A stretch of 35,054 nucleotides of DNA. Source: Planctomycetota bacterium. Lineage in GTDB: Bacteria; Planctomycetota; Planctomycetia; Pirellulales; Pirellulaceae. A model generated the notes under the pieces. It saw nothing but the letters and a program-made list of their open reading frames with translations. It had not been told where the DNA came from and ran no database searches. Shown here in pieces: positions 21,291-29,974 of this stretch (position 1 is its first letter; the number at the start of each line of letters is the position of its first letter). Both the position numbers and the translations under genes were made by a program. The stretch lies in NCBI GenBank assembly GCA_026692885.1, contig JAPLNJ010001159.1, positions 1 to 35,054 of the forward strand, given 5' to 3'.

Positions 21291-23981
21291 ATGCAACGGA
21301 GTTTCGCGTCGTCTGTCTTTTCACTCAAATTCGTGGCCGCCACCCTGCTGCTCACGGTCGGCCTGCGGGCAACCCCTTGCGGCGCGGCCGAGGCCCAGCC
21401 CCAGCACCGCTCCGCAGCGGTCGTGCAATACGACTCGCGCCAAGCGCTGGGCAAAGGCGTCACGAAGGCCACGCTCAGCAACGGCATGGTGGTCCTGGTG
21501 CAGGAGCATCACGCGGCGAAGGTCGCGACCGTCCGCTGTTTCGTCAAGAACACCGGGAGCGCCTTCGAAGGTCGCTACCTCGGCGCCGGCCTAAGTCACA
21601 TGCTGGAACACCTGGTGGCCGGCGGCAGCAACAGCAAGAAGCCGGAAGAGCAGATCCAACAGCTGCTCGACTCGATGGGCGGCCAGACCAACGCCTTCAC
21701 CTCGACCGACATGACGTCGTTCTACATCGATTGCCCGTCCCCGCAGGTCTCGCTCGCGGTCGAACTGATCGCCGAGTTCATGCAGTATGCGACGATCCCC
21801 GCGGACGAATACGTCCGGGAAATGGGCGTGGTGCAACGCGAGTTGGAAATGGGGGAAGCGGACCGCGGCCGCAAGCTGCAGCAGGCCATGACTTCCCTGC
21901 TGTACACCGAACACCCCGCGCGGCATCCCATCATCGGTTACCTGCCGGTCGTCCAGCAGGTCCAACGCGAGCAGGTCATCGGTTTCTACAAGGACCGCTA
22001 CGTGCCGCAGAATATGGTGTTCATCGTGGCGGGAGACGTCGACACGCAGCAGATGCTCGACGCAGTACTGGCCCAATTCAAGGGGTTCCCACGCACGACG
22101 GAGCGCGCGGAACTGCTGCCCGATGAGCCGGATCAAGCGTCGCCGCGCTCGACCCACCTGGAAATGGAAGGCCCCACGACGCATTACGGCGTCGGTTGGC
22201 CCACCGTGCGTCTGCAGCACCCGGATATGTACGCCTTGGACGTCGCCAGCTACCTGCTAGCCAATGGCGACAGCTCCCGGCTGGGCTTTCGCCTGAAGAT
22301 CGAGCAGCCACTGGCCATTGGAGTCAGTAGCGCGTCGTACACGCCGGGCTTCGTGAAAGGCTGGTTCGACGCGACCATCGTGTGCCAGCCGCAACACCTG
22401 GACACCTGTCGCAAGATCATCGCGGAAGAGGTCCAACGGCTGCAGCGAGATCTGGTCGCGCCGGCGGAGCTGGCTAAAGTCAAACGCCAGAAAGCCGCCG
22501 AGCATGTGTTTGCCCAGCAGACCGTGCAGGCCCAGGCGAACAACCTGGGGCAGAGCTATCTGGCGACAGGCGATCCGCTGTTCGACGACCAATACGTCGA
22601 CGGCATCCAGCGCGTGACCTCCGAACAGGTCCGCGACGTGACCCGCCGATACCTGCTGCCCGCACGACAGAACACCGTGATCATCGACCCGTTGGGCCTG
22701 CGCCGTGAGGTGGCGGGGGCAGCGACGCAGCGGTCGGAAACTCAAGTTGTCCGCACGCAGTTGACCAACGGCCTGACCGTGCTGCTAAAACGAAACAGCG
22801 TCACACCGACGGTCAGTCTCCAGGCGTTCTGTTTCGGCGGTGTGGCCAGCGACACGCCCGAAACCAGCGGCCTGGCGGCGCTGGCCTGCGAGCTGATGAC
22901 CCGTGGCACCAAGAAATACAACGCCGTACAGATCGCCGAGTACTTTGACTCGATCGGCGGCACGCTGGCGGTCGATAGCCAGCGTTTTACGAGCTTCCTG
23001 CAGGCCGCGGTGCTGAAGCAGGATTTCGAAACCGCGCTGGACTACGCCTATCAGGTGCTGTTCGAGCCGACTTTCCCGGCAGACGAGTTCGACAAAGTCC
23101 GGGAGCAGCAATTGGCTCGCCTTGCGGCTCGCCAGGCCGACCCGCAGAGCGAGATCATGGATTTTTGGACGCTGCAATTGCCCCGGCAGTCGCCGTACGG
23201 CCGCACCGTCTTGGGGCTGGCCGAGACAGTCTCGAAGCTGAAGGCCGACGATTGCCGCCGGTTCCACCAACGCTACCTCGTGCCCAACAACATGGTACTG
23301 GCGATCTACGGCGACATCGATCCCCAGGCGACCTTGGCGCTGCTGGAAAAATCGTTCGGCAAAGTGGCGCGAGCCGACAAGGTAGAACTGCCGAAGTACC
23401 CGCCGACGCCCGCCGCAGGTAAGGCGGCGTCGGTCCATCTGACGACCCGGCGTCCCGACACGGCGATGGTGCTCATCAGCCAGCCCACGGTCGACGTGAA
23501 GGACGCCAAGACGCGCGCGGCTCTGGACGTGTTGAACTCGATTCTGACCGGTGGAGGCGGTGCCGGCGGCCGGCTGTTCCAGGAACTGCGCGGCGAGCGT
23601 CTGGTCTACTATGTCTTCGGCATGGAACTGACCGGTCCGGCGCCGGGCTATTTTCTGTTTCTAGCCCAGACGCGGCCCGAGACGGCCCAGGAAGTCGTGC
23701 AGCGGATCGAGGCCAACGTCAAGAAGATGCGCGACGAGCTGATCCTGCCGCACGAGTTCGAACTGGCCAAACAGAAGCTCGTGGCGGCCCACGTCATGCG
23801 GAACACGACGCCTGCGTTACAAGGCTTCCAGGCCGCGATCAACGAACTGTACGGCCTGGGCTACGATTACGATGCTTCGTACGACCAGCGGATCAAGGCC
23901 GTCACGGCGGAGGACGTGCGGCAGTTGGTGCAGCAGTACTTCCAGAACCCGCTGGTCGTCACCTCGTCGCCGGACAAGTGA
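21291..23981 (+). CDS. Secreted tandem M16 zinc peptidase
   Basis: An 896-residue exported protein with two M16 (pitrilysin/insulinase) halves in one chain. The signal peptide is KFVAATLLLTVGLRATPCGAA; a cysteine at 30 could suggest a lipobox but the context is poor. The first half has the inverted zinc motif HMLEH (His103, Glu106, His107) with a third ligand candidate Glu184 (VVQRELEMGEADRG), so it should be catalytic. The second half begins about residue 485 (VVRTQLTNGLTVLLKRN) and has LAALACELMTRGT where HxxEH would be, so it is inactive and structural, as in known active/inactive M16 pairs. The start MQRSFASS is chosen for the signal peptide and GAGG six bases upstream; the in-frame extension to 21138 is not signal-like. 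Its substrate is unknown, probably periplasmic peptides. Confidence 0.92.
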   Translation: MQRSFASSVFSLKFVAATLLLTVGLRATPCGAAEAQPQHRSAAVVQYDSRQALGKGVTKATLSNGMVVLVQEHHAAKVATVRCFVKNTGSAFEGRYLGAGLSHMLEHLVAGGSNSKKPEEQIQQLLDSMGGQTNAFTSTDMTSFYIDCPSPQVSLAVELIAEFMQYATIPADEYVREMGVVQRELEMGEADRGRKLQQAMTSLLYTEHPARHPIIGYLPVVQQVQREQVIGFYKDRYVPQNMVFIVAGDVDTQQMLDAVLAQFKGFPRTTERAELLPDEPDQASPRSTHLEMEGPTTHYGVGWPTVRLQHPDMYALDVASYLLANGDSSRLGFRLKIEQPLAIGVSSASYTPGFVKGWFDATIVCQPQHLDTCRKIIAEEVQRLQRDLVAPAELAKVKRQKAAEHVFAQQTVQAQANNLGQSYLATGDPLFDDQYVDGIQRVTSEQVRDVTRRYLLPARQNTVIIDPLGLRREVAGAATQRSETQVVRTQLTNGLTVLLKRNSVTPTVSLQAFCFGGVASDTPETSGLAALACELMTRGTKKYNAVQIAEYFDSIGGTLAVDSQRFTSFLQAAVLKQDFETALDYAYQVLFEPTFPADEFDKVREQQLARLAARQADPQSEIMDFWTLQLPRQSPYGRTVLGLAETVSKLKADDCRRFHQRYLVPNNMVLAIYGDIDPQATLALLEKSFGKVARADKVELPKYPPTPAAGKAASVHLTTRRPDTAMVLISQPTVDVKDAKTRAALDVLNSILTGGGGAGGRLFQELRGERLVYYVFGMELTGPAPGYFLFLAQTRPETAQEVVQRIEANVKKMRDELILPHEFELAKQKLVAAHVMRNTTPALQGFQAAINELYGLGYDYDASYDQRIKAVTAEDVRQLVQQYFQNPLVVTSSPDK

Positions 23982-24347
23982 AATGTCAGCGTCTATCGTC
24001 CATGTGGTCGCGTCTCTCCGAGACGCGAAATCCGGTCTCAAAGAGACCGAACGCCCGCGTCACAAGGGTGCAAACCAGCTTCCGGCCAAGTGGGTGAACT
24101 CAAGATAGCCCCCCACCCTATGAAGACTGGCTATCTTAACCGCAAAGGCGTCGATTCTCCTATTGACATTTTCTGGAGCCACACGGCGACTACGGAAGCT
24201 GGTTTGCGCCCTTTCAGCGCAGACCAGCCAAGATGATCTTGGACGCCAGCCGTTTTGCCGATAGCATGCCGTCGCGCAGCGGTACGGCTCGGCGACCGGA
24301 GCGGCACCGTCTGGTCGAAATCCTCAGTCATGGCAGTTAGGTAAAGC
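23982..24347. other. Intergenic region with hairpins between peptidase and glycosyltransferase genes
   Basis: This 366-bp gap has no supported gene. Close to the peptidase stop are two perfect hairpins, 24009-24027 (CGCGTCTC TCC GAGACGCG) and 24033-24049 (CGGTCTC AAA GAGACCG), which could end transcription or be REP-type units. A nested inverted repeat follows (24066-24211). The promoter of the downstream gene was not identified. Confidence 0.6.
24066..24211. repeat. Nested inverted-repeat element, 146 bp
   Basis: Outer arms GGGTGCAAACCAGCTTCCG (24066-24084) and CGGAAGCTGGTTTGCGCCC (24193-24211) pair at 18 of 19 positions. An inner pair AAGATAGCC (24102-24110) / GGCTATCTT (24129-24137) forms a second hairpin. 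There is no coding capacity. It is MITE-like in layout, but no target duplication was recognised. Confidence 0.75.
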
Positions 24348-26831
24348 ATGGATGCTTCCCCCCGCGAATTTGTCCTGGATGCTCCCGCCAGCCAGGCGAC
24401 GGACCCGACCGGAGCCTGGGGTGCGCCGAGCATCTCTTTGATCCTGCCCGCTTACAACGAACAGGAAACCATCGAGCAGGCCATTCGCGAAGCGGACGAA
24501 GCGCTGGCCGCGTTGACTTCGGAATACGAAATCCTCGTTATCGACGATGGCAGTCGCGACGAGACCGCCGCCATCGCCGCAGCGCAGGCTCGCCAACGCC
24601 CGGCGGTTCGTGTCCTCCGCCAGCCGCGCAACCTGGGTTACGGGGCCGCGTTACGGCGAGGCTTTCAGGCCGCGTCCAAGACCTTGGTGGCCTTTAGCGA
24701 CGCGGATTGTCAGTTCGATATCCGGGAACTGGATCGGCTGGTCTTGTTGGCCAAGCACCATGACATCGCGTGCGGTTACCGCATCGATCGGCAAGATCCG
24801 TGGCGCCGCAAGCTGTACTCCAAGGTCTACAACGCTCTGGTCCGGCTGCTGTTGGGGACTGGCGTACGCGACTGTGACTGTGCCTTCAAGCTGTTTCGAC
24901 GCGAGTTGGTCCAGTCGCTCCCGCTGAAGACGGACGGGTTCTTCGTCAACGCCGAGTTGCTGGCCCAGGCCCGGTTGCGAGGCAAGTCGATCGTGGAAGT
25001 GGGCGTGACGCACCGGCCCCGGGCCCACGGACAAAGCACAGTCTCGGCGCTGCAGGCCCTACCGGTCGCAGCCGGGCTCTTGCGTTTCTGGTGGCAAACG
25101 ATCCTCTTTCCCCAGCCGGCGCGGGAAGATCGAGCACTTGCCGGTCGATGGTCCGCCCGCTTCGAATGGGGCGCGGTGTTGCTGCTTGGTCTGGCCAGTC
25201 TGTTCCTACTCCTGTCCAATTTGTCTTACCCGTTGATCGAACCCGATGAAACGCGTTACGCGCAAATTGCTCTGGAGATGGTCGAATCGGGCGACTGGGT
25301 CACTCCGGCGTTGGACGGAAAACCTTATTTGGACAAGCCGCCACTGCTCTACTGGCTGACCGCTGCCAGCTACAAGGTCTGCGGAGCCAACGAGATGGCG
25401 GCCCGGTTGCCGTGTGCGCTGTCCGCCTGGTTCACGGTCTTGTTGACGTACGGGCTTGGCCGCCGACTGGTGGGCGGGCGTGCCGCCTGGTGTGGCGCCC
25501 TGGCCCTGCTGTTGTGCGGCGGGTTTGTGGTCTGCGGACGCTTCCTGATTATGGACGGGCCGTTGACGTTGTTTACGACGGCTACGTTGCTGGCCGCGTA
25601 CTTGGCCTGCGGCGGTACGCGGTTTCGACTGCCTTGGTGGCTGCTGGCCGGCACGGCGTGTGCGCTGGGCGTACTCACGAAGGGACCGATCGCCATCGTC
25701 CTCTGTGTTCCGCCGCTGCTGCTGGCGCGTTGGCTGGCAGGCCAGGGCAGTCCCTTACGTCTGCGTCACTGGCTGGCTTTTGCCGCGCCGGTGTTGTTGT
25801 TCACCGTCCCCTGGTTCATGGCGATTGCCGCGGTCCACGACGACTTCTCCCTCCACTTCCTCTGGAAACACCACGTGCTGCGGTTCGTCAGTGCCTTCAA
25901 CCACGGGCAGCCCTGGTGGTTCTACTTGCCGGTGGTCCTGGCAGGCATGTTCCCCTGCTCCTTGCTGCTGCCTCCGCTGGCGTTGTTTCTGTTCGGCCGG
26001 TCGGCGGCGGAACGTCAGTTACGGTCCCGAGAGCTCGGTTTTCTGCTGCTGGCCGCGGTTTGGATTGTGGCTTTCTTCTCGGTGTCGAGTTGCAAGTTGC
26101 CAACCTATATCCTGCCCGCACTGCCCCCGCTCTGCCTGCTGCTGGGAAGCGTCTTGGATGCCACCGTTCTCGCGGGCGGCTGCCGCGGTCGCGTCAGTCG
26201 GCTACTGCAACCGATCCCCCAGCGGGCGGCCGTGATGATGCTGGCGATCACCGTCGTGGGGGCCATCGTCCACCTGGTGCTCGTCAAGGAGAGTCCCCTG
26301 CGCCTAGGACTGGACGGATTGGTTGCCGTTGGGGCGGGAGTGCTGCTGGGGGTGGTGTGGCGGATCAGGTTCTCACACGCGCCTTCCGCGTGGGCCGGCT
26401 TGGCAGCTTTGGCCATCGTGGTGACGGCCTTCGCCTTCGACGATACACTGCCGGTGTTATCTCGCCTACGTTCCATCCACCTGGAGGCCGCGGAACTGCA
26501 CGAACGCCACCAACGCGTACCGGTCGTGTACTTCGGACACGACTCGCATAGCGCTGCCCTCCATCTGAAACGTTATGAATTCATCGATTTGCGTGTCGAC
26601 CAACTCGCCGAGCTCGCAGCCTTCGTGAGCCAGCGCCGCGAGGTGGTGCTGGTCACCACGCCGGACGTCGAAAACCGCCTGCGGCGAACGCTTGGCTCGT
26701 CGATCGAATTAACGTCGGCCGGCGGTCGCGGACACTTGTACCTCGCGTACAGTCTTGGCGTCCGACCGGAATTGCCGCCCTCGTTGGTAGCTTCCCTGCC
26801 TGTCTCCGAAAGCAGCGTTGACCGAAACTGA
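24348..26831 (+). CDS. GT2 glycosyltransferase fused to ArnT-like membrane glycosyltransferase
   Basis: An 827-residue two-part enzyme. Residues about 28-250 are a GT2 (GT-A) domain of the dolichyl-phosphate-sugar synthase kind: LILPAYNEQETIEQAI, VIDDGSRDET with Asp66-67, and a metal-binding DAD (Asp118-Asp120 in AFSDADCQFD). Residues from about 275 on are a multi-helix GT-C enzyme like ArnT/PMT. The acidic loop motif is EPDETRYAQIALEM (298-311), followed by LDKPPLLYWLT, which is characteristic of this group. The likely chemistry is one polypeptide that charges a polyprenyl phosphate with sugar and then transfers that sugar from the lipid to an acceptor such as lipid A-like or protein targets on the outer side. 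The weak SD-like sequence TTAGGTAA precedes the ATG. Confidence 0.9.
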   Translation: MDASPREFVLDAPASQATDPTGAWGAPSISLILPAYNEQETIEQAIREADEALAALTSEYEILVIDDGSRDETAAIAAAQARQRPAVRVLRQPRNLGYGAALRRGFQAASKTLVAFSDADCQFDIRELDRLVLLAKHHDIACGYRIDRQDPWRRKLYSKVYNALVRLLLGTGVRDCDCAFKLFRRELVQSLPLKTDGFFVNAELLAQARLRGKSIVEVGVTHRPRAHGQSTVSALQALPVAAGLLRFWWQTILFPQPAREDRALAGRWSARFEWGAVLLLGLASLFLLLSNLSYPLIEPDETRYAQIALEMVESGDWVTPALDGKPYLDKPPLLYWLTAASYKVCGANEMAARLPCALSAWFTVLLTYGLGRRLVGGRAAWCGALALLLCGGFVVCGRFLIMDGPLTLFTTATLLAAYLACGGTRFRLPWWLLAGTACALGVLTKGPIAIVLCVPPLLLARWLAGQGSPLRLRHWLAFAAPVLLFTVPWFMAIAAVHDDFSLHFLWKHHVLRFVSAFNHGQPWWFYLPVVLAGMFPCSLLLPPLALFLFGRSAAERQLRSRELGFLLLAAVWIVAFFSVSSCKLPTYILPALPPLCLLLGSVLDATVLAGGCRGRVSRLLQPIPQRAAVMMLAITVVGAIVHLVLVKESPLRLGLDGLVAVGAGVLLGVVWRIRFSHAPSAWAGLAALAIVVTAFAFDDTLPVLSRLRSIHLEAAELHERHQRVPVVYFGHDSHSAALHLKRYEFIDLRVDQLAELAAFVSQRREVVLVTTPDVENRLRRTLGSSIELTSAGGRGHLYLAYSLGVRPELPPSLVASLPVSESSVDRN

Positions 26832-26846
26832 GGCGATCTTACCGCC

Positions 26847-28361
26847 TCAACCCGCGCCCAAGCCGCGATCGAAGGCGTCTTGATCGCGATTGTACACGGC
26901 CAGGGTCGCCTCGAAGGTCTGCCCGGAGACGCGCCACACGGGGTCCATGTCGATGTGCGAATTGCAGTGGGCGACCAACAAGCGATAGAAGAACTTGAAC
27001 ATGTGCCGCGGCGTGCGGAGGTTGCGCAGGGACTCGATCAGCCGCCGGTCGGTGAGCGATTCGTCGATTAAGTCGCGCAGCTTGGGCGTGGCGCCGTCGG
27101 CGGCGCAGGCCGCCAGCCGCGCATTGGCCACGTCGTACAGCGCCTCGCCCGTCCATTCGAACGAGGCCACCATGTTCTGCTTGTCCAGCCGTGCTCGCTG
27201 ATAGAAATCGCGGCCCTCGCGTTCGATGAACCGGGTCAGTTCGATGGGCGCCATGATCTTCAAACCGAGACCTGGGTGCTTTAGGAACTTGTTGTCCAGC
27301 ATCGGCCACAGCAGGGCCTTCATCAATTCCGCCGAGCCGTTGATCAAGTGCGGCTCGTCCAGACGGTCGACCAGCACGATCACGCCGTGAAAGCCCAAGG
27401 TCTGCAAGATGCCTTGGAACTTGATCAACATTTCGTAGCGGTCGTCGGTGCTCTCGGTGTCCGGCAGTGGTTGGGCGGCCAACTCGGACGGCGTGAACTG
27501 CATCAGCACTTGGCGCAGCGCCCGGTTGTCGCGGTTGCTCAATCGCATCTGCCGCAGGATACGGAACGCCGACCAGAGACATTTCATCCAGCGCCGCAGC
27601 CACGGCAGCCAGGCCGCCAACGCCAGTATCAGACCCAGATACAGCCACCCGCCACTCAACCAATCGCTCAGCCCTTTCACCCACAGCACGATGACCAGGC
27701 TCAGCAAACCCGCGCTCACACCGACGCCCAGCGCCACTGTCCACTTGGCCAGCAAGGTCCCGAACCGCAACCGTTTCCGCAGCCGCTGCCAGCGGTCCTT
27801 GAACGTGGTCGCAATGGACTGGTCGTAGCAACCGGCCAGCAGTAACAGGTCGCGACTCTGGTGCCGGTCCAGTTCTGCTATCGCCTCCGGTCTTAAATCG
27901 CAATCGACGAAGGCACTGGGCTGCTTGATCTCCAGAATCCGATCCACCAGGCCGGTGACACCCAGAGACAGGATCGCATCCATGTGATCCCACAGTTTCC
28001 ACTCTTTCAGTACGCGGTCGGCCCGCCGACGGCGCCGGCCGCTGAGCTTCTCCCGGAACCGGTCGAGGAACGGGTTGAAGTCGTCGTAATGGATGACCAA
28101 CAGCCGCTGCTCCGGATTCTGCCGGTTGTGCTGTTGGAGATGCCGGGCGATCTGCAGCCGAATGGCCGTCTTGCCGGCACCTTTTTCGCCGAACACGATC
28201 GACGTGGCCGGTTCGCACGGATCGCCGTAAATCTTGTCCCAGGTGGGGTGATAGGTGCTGTCGATGCAGTGGTCTTTGAACACCGGGTCTGTCTGCGCGT
28301 CTTCTTCCGCGAACGGATTGCGCGCGATCCCGTGATGCTCCAGGAATTGTCGAATTTTCAT
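26847..28361 (-). CDS. P-loop ATPase with membrane segments (KAP-like)
   Basis: A 504-residue ATPase. Walker A is GEKGAGKT (58-65) and Walker B is VIVLVDRLDEPH (327-338). Two hydrophobic stretches (about 206-228 and 238-255) lie between them, giving a membrane hairpin inserted in the ATPase fold, a layout known from KAP-type NTPases. The N-terminus FLEHHGIARNPFAEEDAQTD resembles other planctomycete ATPases I have seen described without function. The start MKIRQFLEHHG has GGAGA several bases upstream and avoids an unlikely 36-residue extension. No partner gene is obvious; the downstream plus-strand gene converges and the upstream neighbour is the GYF_2 protein on the same strand. A KAP role in membrane-associated signalling or defence is only a possibility. 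Confidence 0.75.
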   Translation of the reverse strand: MKIRQFLEHHGIARNPFAEEDAQTDPVFKDHCIDSTYHPTWDKIYGDPCEPATSIVFGEKGAGKTAIRLQIARHLQQHNRQNPEQRLLVIHYDDFNPFLDRFREKLSGRRRRRADRVLKEWKLWDHMDAILSLGVTGLVDRILEIKQPSAFVDCDLRPEAIAELDRHQSRDLLLLAGCYDQSIATTFKDRWQRLRKRLRFGTLLAKWTVALGVGVSAGLLSLVIVLWVKGLSDWLSGGWLYLGLILALAAWLPWLRRWMKCLWSAFRILRQMRLSNRDNRALRQVLMQFTPSELAAQPLPDTESTDDRYEMLIKFQGILQTLGFHGVIVLVDRLDEPHLINGSAELMKALLWPMLDNKFLKHPGLGLKIMAPIELTRFIEREGRDFYQRARLDKQNMVASFEWTGEALYDVANARLAACAADGATPKLRDLIDESLTDRRLIESLRNLRTPRHMFKFFYRLLVAHCNSHIDMDPVWRVSGQTFEATLAVYNRDQDAFDRGLGAG

Positions 28362-28498
28362 GACGTTCTCCGCAGAAGTCAGGCGGTCTGGTTCGGTGTA
28401 GTCTAGGTCAGACAATGGTGTCCGGGGGTGCCCGCGGCGCGGGAGTCTGCGTCTCTCGTCGAGCCGCATCGGGGCCGTCCGTAGCGGCTCCGCGGGAA

Positions 28499-28605
28499 CG
28501 TCCCTCAGAACCGGCCGAAAAGTAACTCCCTCGCCCCGGTACTCCGGGGGAGAAGATTGGGGTGAGGGGCGGAAGTCGAAGTTGTTTTTCGGCCGTCCCT
28601 CAGGA
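28499..28605. repeat. Palindromic repeat, family B copy 2, with flanking 12-bp direct repeats
   Basis: The family B core (28525-28569, CTCGCCCCGGTACTCCGGGG and GGGTGAGGGG) lies between inverted arms GGCCGAAAA (28513-28521) and TTTTCGGCC (28586-28594). Outside these are direct repeats CGTCCCTCAGAA (28499-28510) and CGTCCCTCAGGA (28594-28605), 11 of 12 identical. The right repeat includes the TGA stop (28600-28602) of the GYF_2 gene. Confidence 0.75.
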
Positions 28606-29634
28606 TCGCTTAATGACGATGAACAACACGATCAGCAGCGCCACGCTCATCAAGGTCAACACCGTCACGGTGGCGACAGCCAGCGCCAACGAATTGCGAC
28701 GGCGCGGCGGGTACGCCGGTCGGCCCGCTGAGGGTAGCGCTGCGGTAGGAGCGTAAGCGTCCGACACCAGTGGCACCGGAGGCGAGGCGGCCAGCCCCAG
28801 ACCGGGAAACACCTGACCTGCCGTGCGCCAATCATTCCAGCCCTCGCGCCACACCAGCGAGTCCTGACTGACGCGGCCTTCGCCGACCCATTTGCGCATG
28901 ATGTCACCCCGCGCCGGACCGTACTGGCCACCCGAGGGCGGCCGCACGTACCAGATGGCCTCGGGCGCTTCCTCGATGGGGTCGCACGGAGCGGCGACCA
29001 CGGGTATCGGCACCGGCGTGGTTACGAGTGCGGCCATGGGCACCGTGGGCGGACCGGCAAAACCCCCTTGCGAGGGCACCGCCACGACGGTCGCCAGGCC
29101 AGGTTGTGCAGGAACCTTGGCCGTCATCGGCACCGTAAGCTGCGCAGGCACTGCAGGCGGAATCGTGACGGGCACCGGCATCGGTATCGCAGGTTGAACC
29201 GAGACGGTGGCCGGAGTTGGCCTCGGCGACGGACTCGGGCCTGCCGGTGTGACGGGCATCACCGGCAACGGCGCGGCGCCCCTCGCTGCGGGTTTCGCAG
29301 CCTCGGGTTTCGCTGTTGGGGACGAGTACACGTCGATCGGAGATGCCGCGGCTCCCGTGAGTGCCGGCATGGCCAACCAGGGTTCATCCGAATCCGAGGC
29401 TGCCTGCGGATCGGCGGGCGGTGCCGCGCCGGCCACGGCCGAGGACGGCCTGATCAGGTCGGCGGGATCGGAAGCTTCCTCGCTGCCTTTTCCGGAAGCA
29501 TCTTTCTTGATTTGGCTTTCCAGTGGGATGCCCAGTCCGGCGCCACACTGAGGGCAGACACCACGCTTGCCCGCCAGGAATCCCTTGACGTTCAAGCGGT
29601 GTCCGCAGGTAGGACAGAGAAAACGAATACCCAT
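28600..29634 (-). CDS. Zinc-ribbon, proline-rich, GYF_2-domain membrane protein
   Basis: A 344-residue protein of unknown function. It begins with a zinc ribbon (Cys7, Cys10, Cys27, Cys30: FLCPTCGHRLNVKG and RGVCPQCG). A long low-complexity linker rich in Pro, Ala and Val runs from about 40 to 225. A GYF_2 domain at about 227-278 (IWYVRPPSGGQYGPARGDIM, then WREGWNDWRTAGQVFP) follows, with a C-terminal membrane helix at about 316-341 ending in IKRS. The layout suggests a tail-anchored protein with the ribbon and GYF_2 domains in the cytoplasm; GYF_2 domains are thought to bind proline-rich ligands. No strong Shine-Dalgarno is seen. The stop codon falls in a direct repeat flanking a palindromic element. 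Confidence 0.8.
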   Translation of the reverse strand: MGIRFLCPTCGHRLNVKGFLAGKRGVCPQCGAGLGIPLESQIKKDASGKGSEEASDPADLIRPSSAVAGAAPPADPQAASDSDEPWLAMPALTGAAASPIDVYSSPTAKPEAAKPAARGAAPLPVMPVTPAGPSPSPRPTPATVSVQPAIPMPVPVTIPPAVPAQLTVPMTAKVPAQPGLATVVAVPSQGGFAGPPTVPMAALVTTPVPIPVVAAPCDPIEEAPEAIWYVRPPSGGQYGPARGDIMRKWVGEGRVSQDSLVWREGWNDWRTAGQVFPGLGLAASPPVPLVSDAYAPTAALPSAGRPAYPPRRRNSLALAVATVTVLTLMSVALLIVLFIVIKRS

Positions 29635-29974
29635 GCCGCTACTACTTCGCGCCCGATCGTCGTGAGACGAAGGCTATTTTGGAGGAAGGCTACAACTGCG
29701 TGCCGATGGTTTGACACCCGTGTTCCGGCCGACGAACTGGCTGCATTATACAGCGCGCCACCGGAAGTGGGCAGAGTCGGGCAGGCGGTTCATTGAAGTT
29801 GACGTAAAACACTGGCAGCAAACGGTTTCCTGCGTACTCAATCAGAATATTGCGCACCGTAACCCGAAGCGTCAGCGAGGAAGAGCGGTGTTTCCTCGCT
29901 GACGCTTTGGGTTGCGGCGACCCGCCGCTCGCGTTTTGCACAACGTTCCAATCAAGACCGTTTACCCTTGGATC
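29635..29974. other. Intergenic region with possible promoter and a hairpin
   Basis: This 340-bp gap on the minus strand separates the FG-GAP/UnbV gene from the GYF_2 gene. It has TATAAT (minus strand, 29750-29745) about 110 bp before the GYF_2 start with only a weak -35 (TGCCCA at 29773-29768). The large hairpin at 29858-29916 lies near the upstream gene's stop. No gene is supported here. Confidence 0.4.
29858..29916. repeat. Hairpin repeat AACCCGAAGCGTCAGCGAGG
   Basis: Arms 29861-29881 (AACCCGAAGCGTCAGCGAGGA) and 29893-29913 pair at 20 of 21 positions, with 3 bp more on each side allowing one mismatch. The loop is 11 bp. It could terminate the UnbV gene transcript about 60 bp after its stop, but it also resembles dispersed planctomycete repeat sequences. 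Confidence 0.75.
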
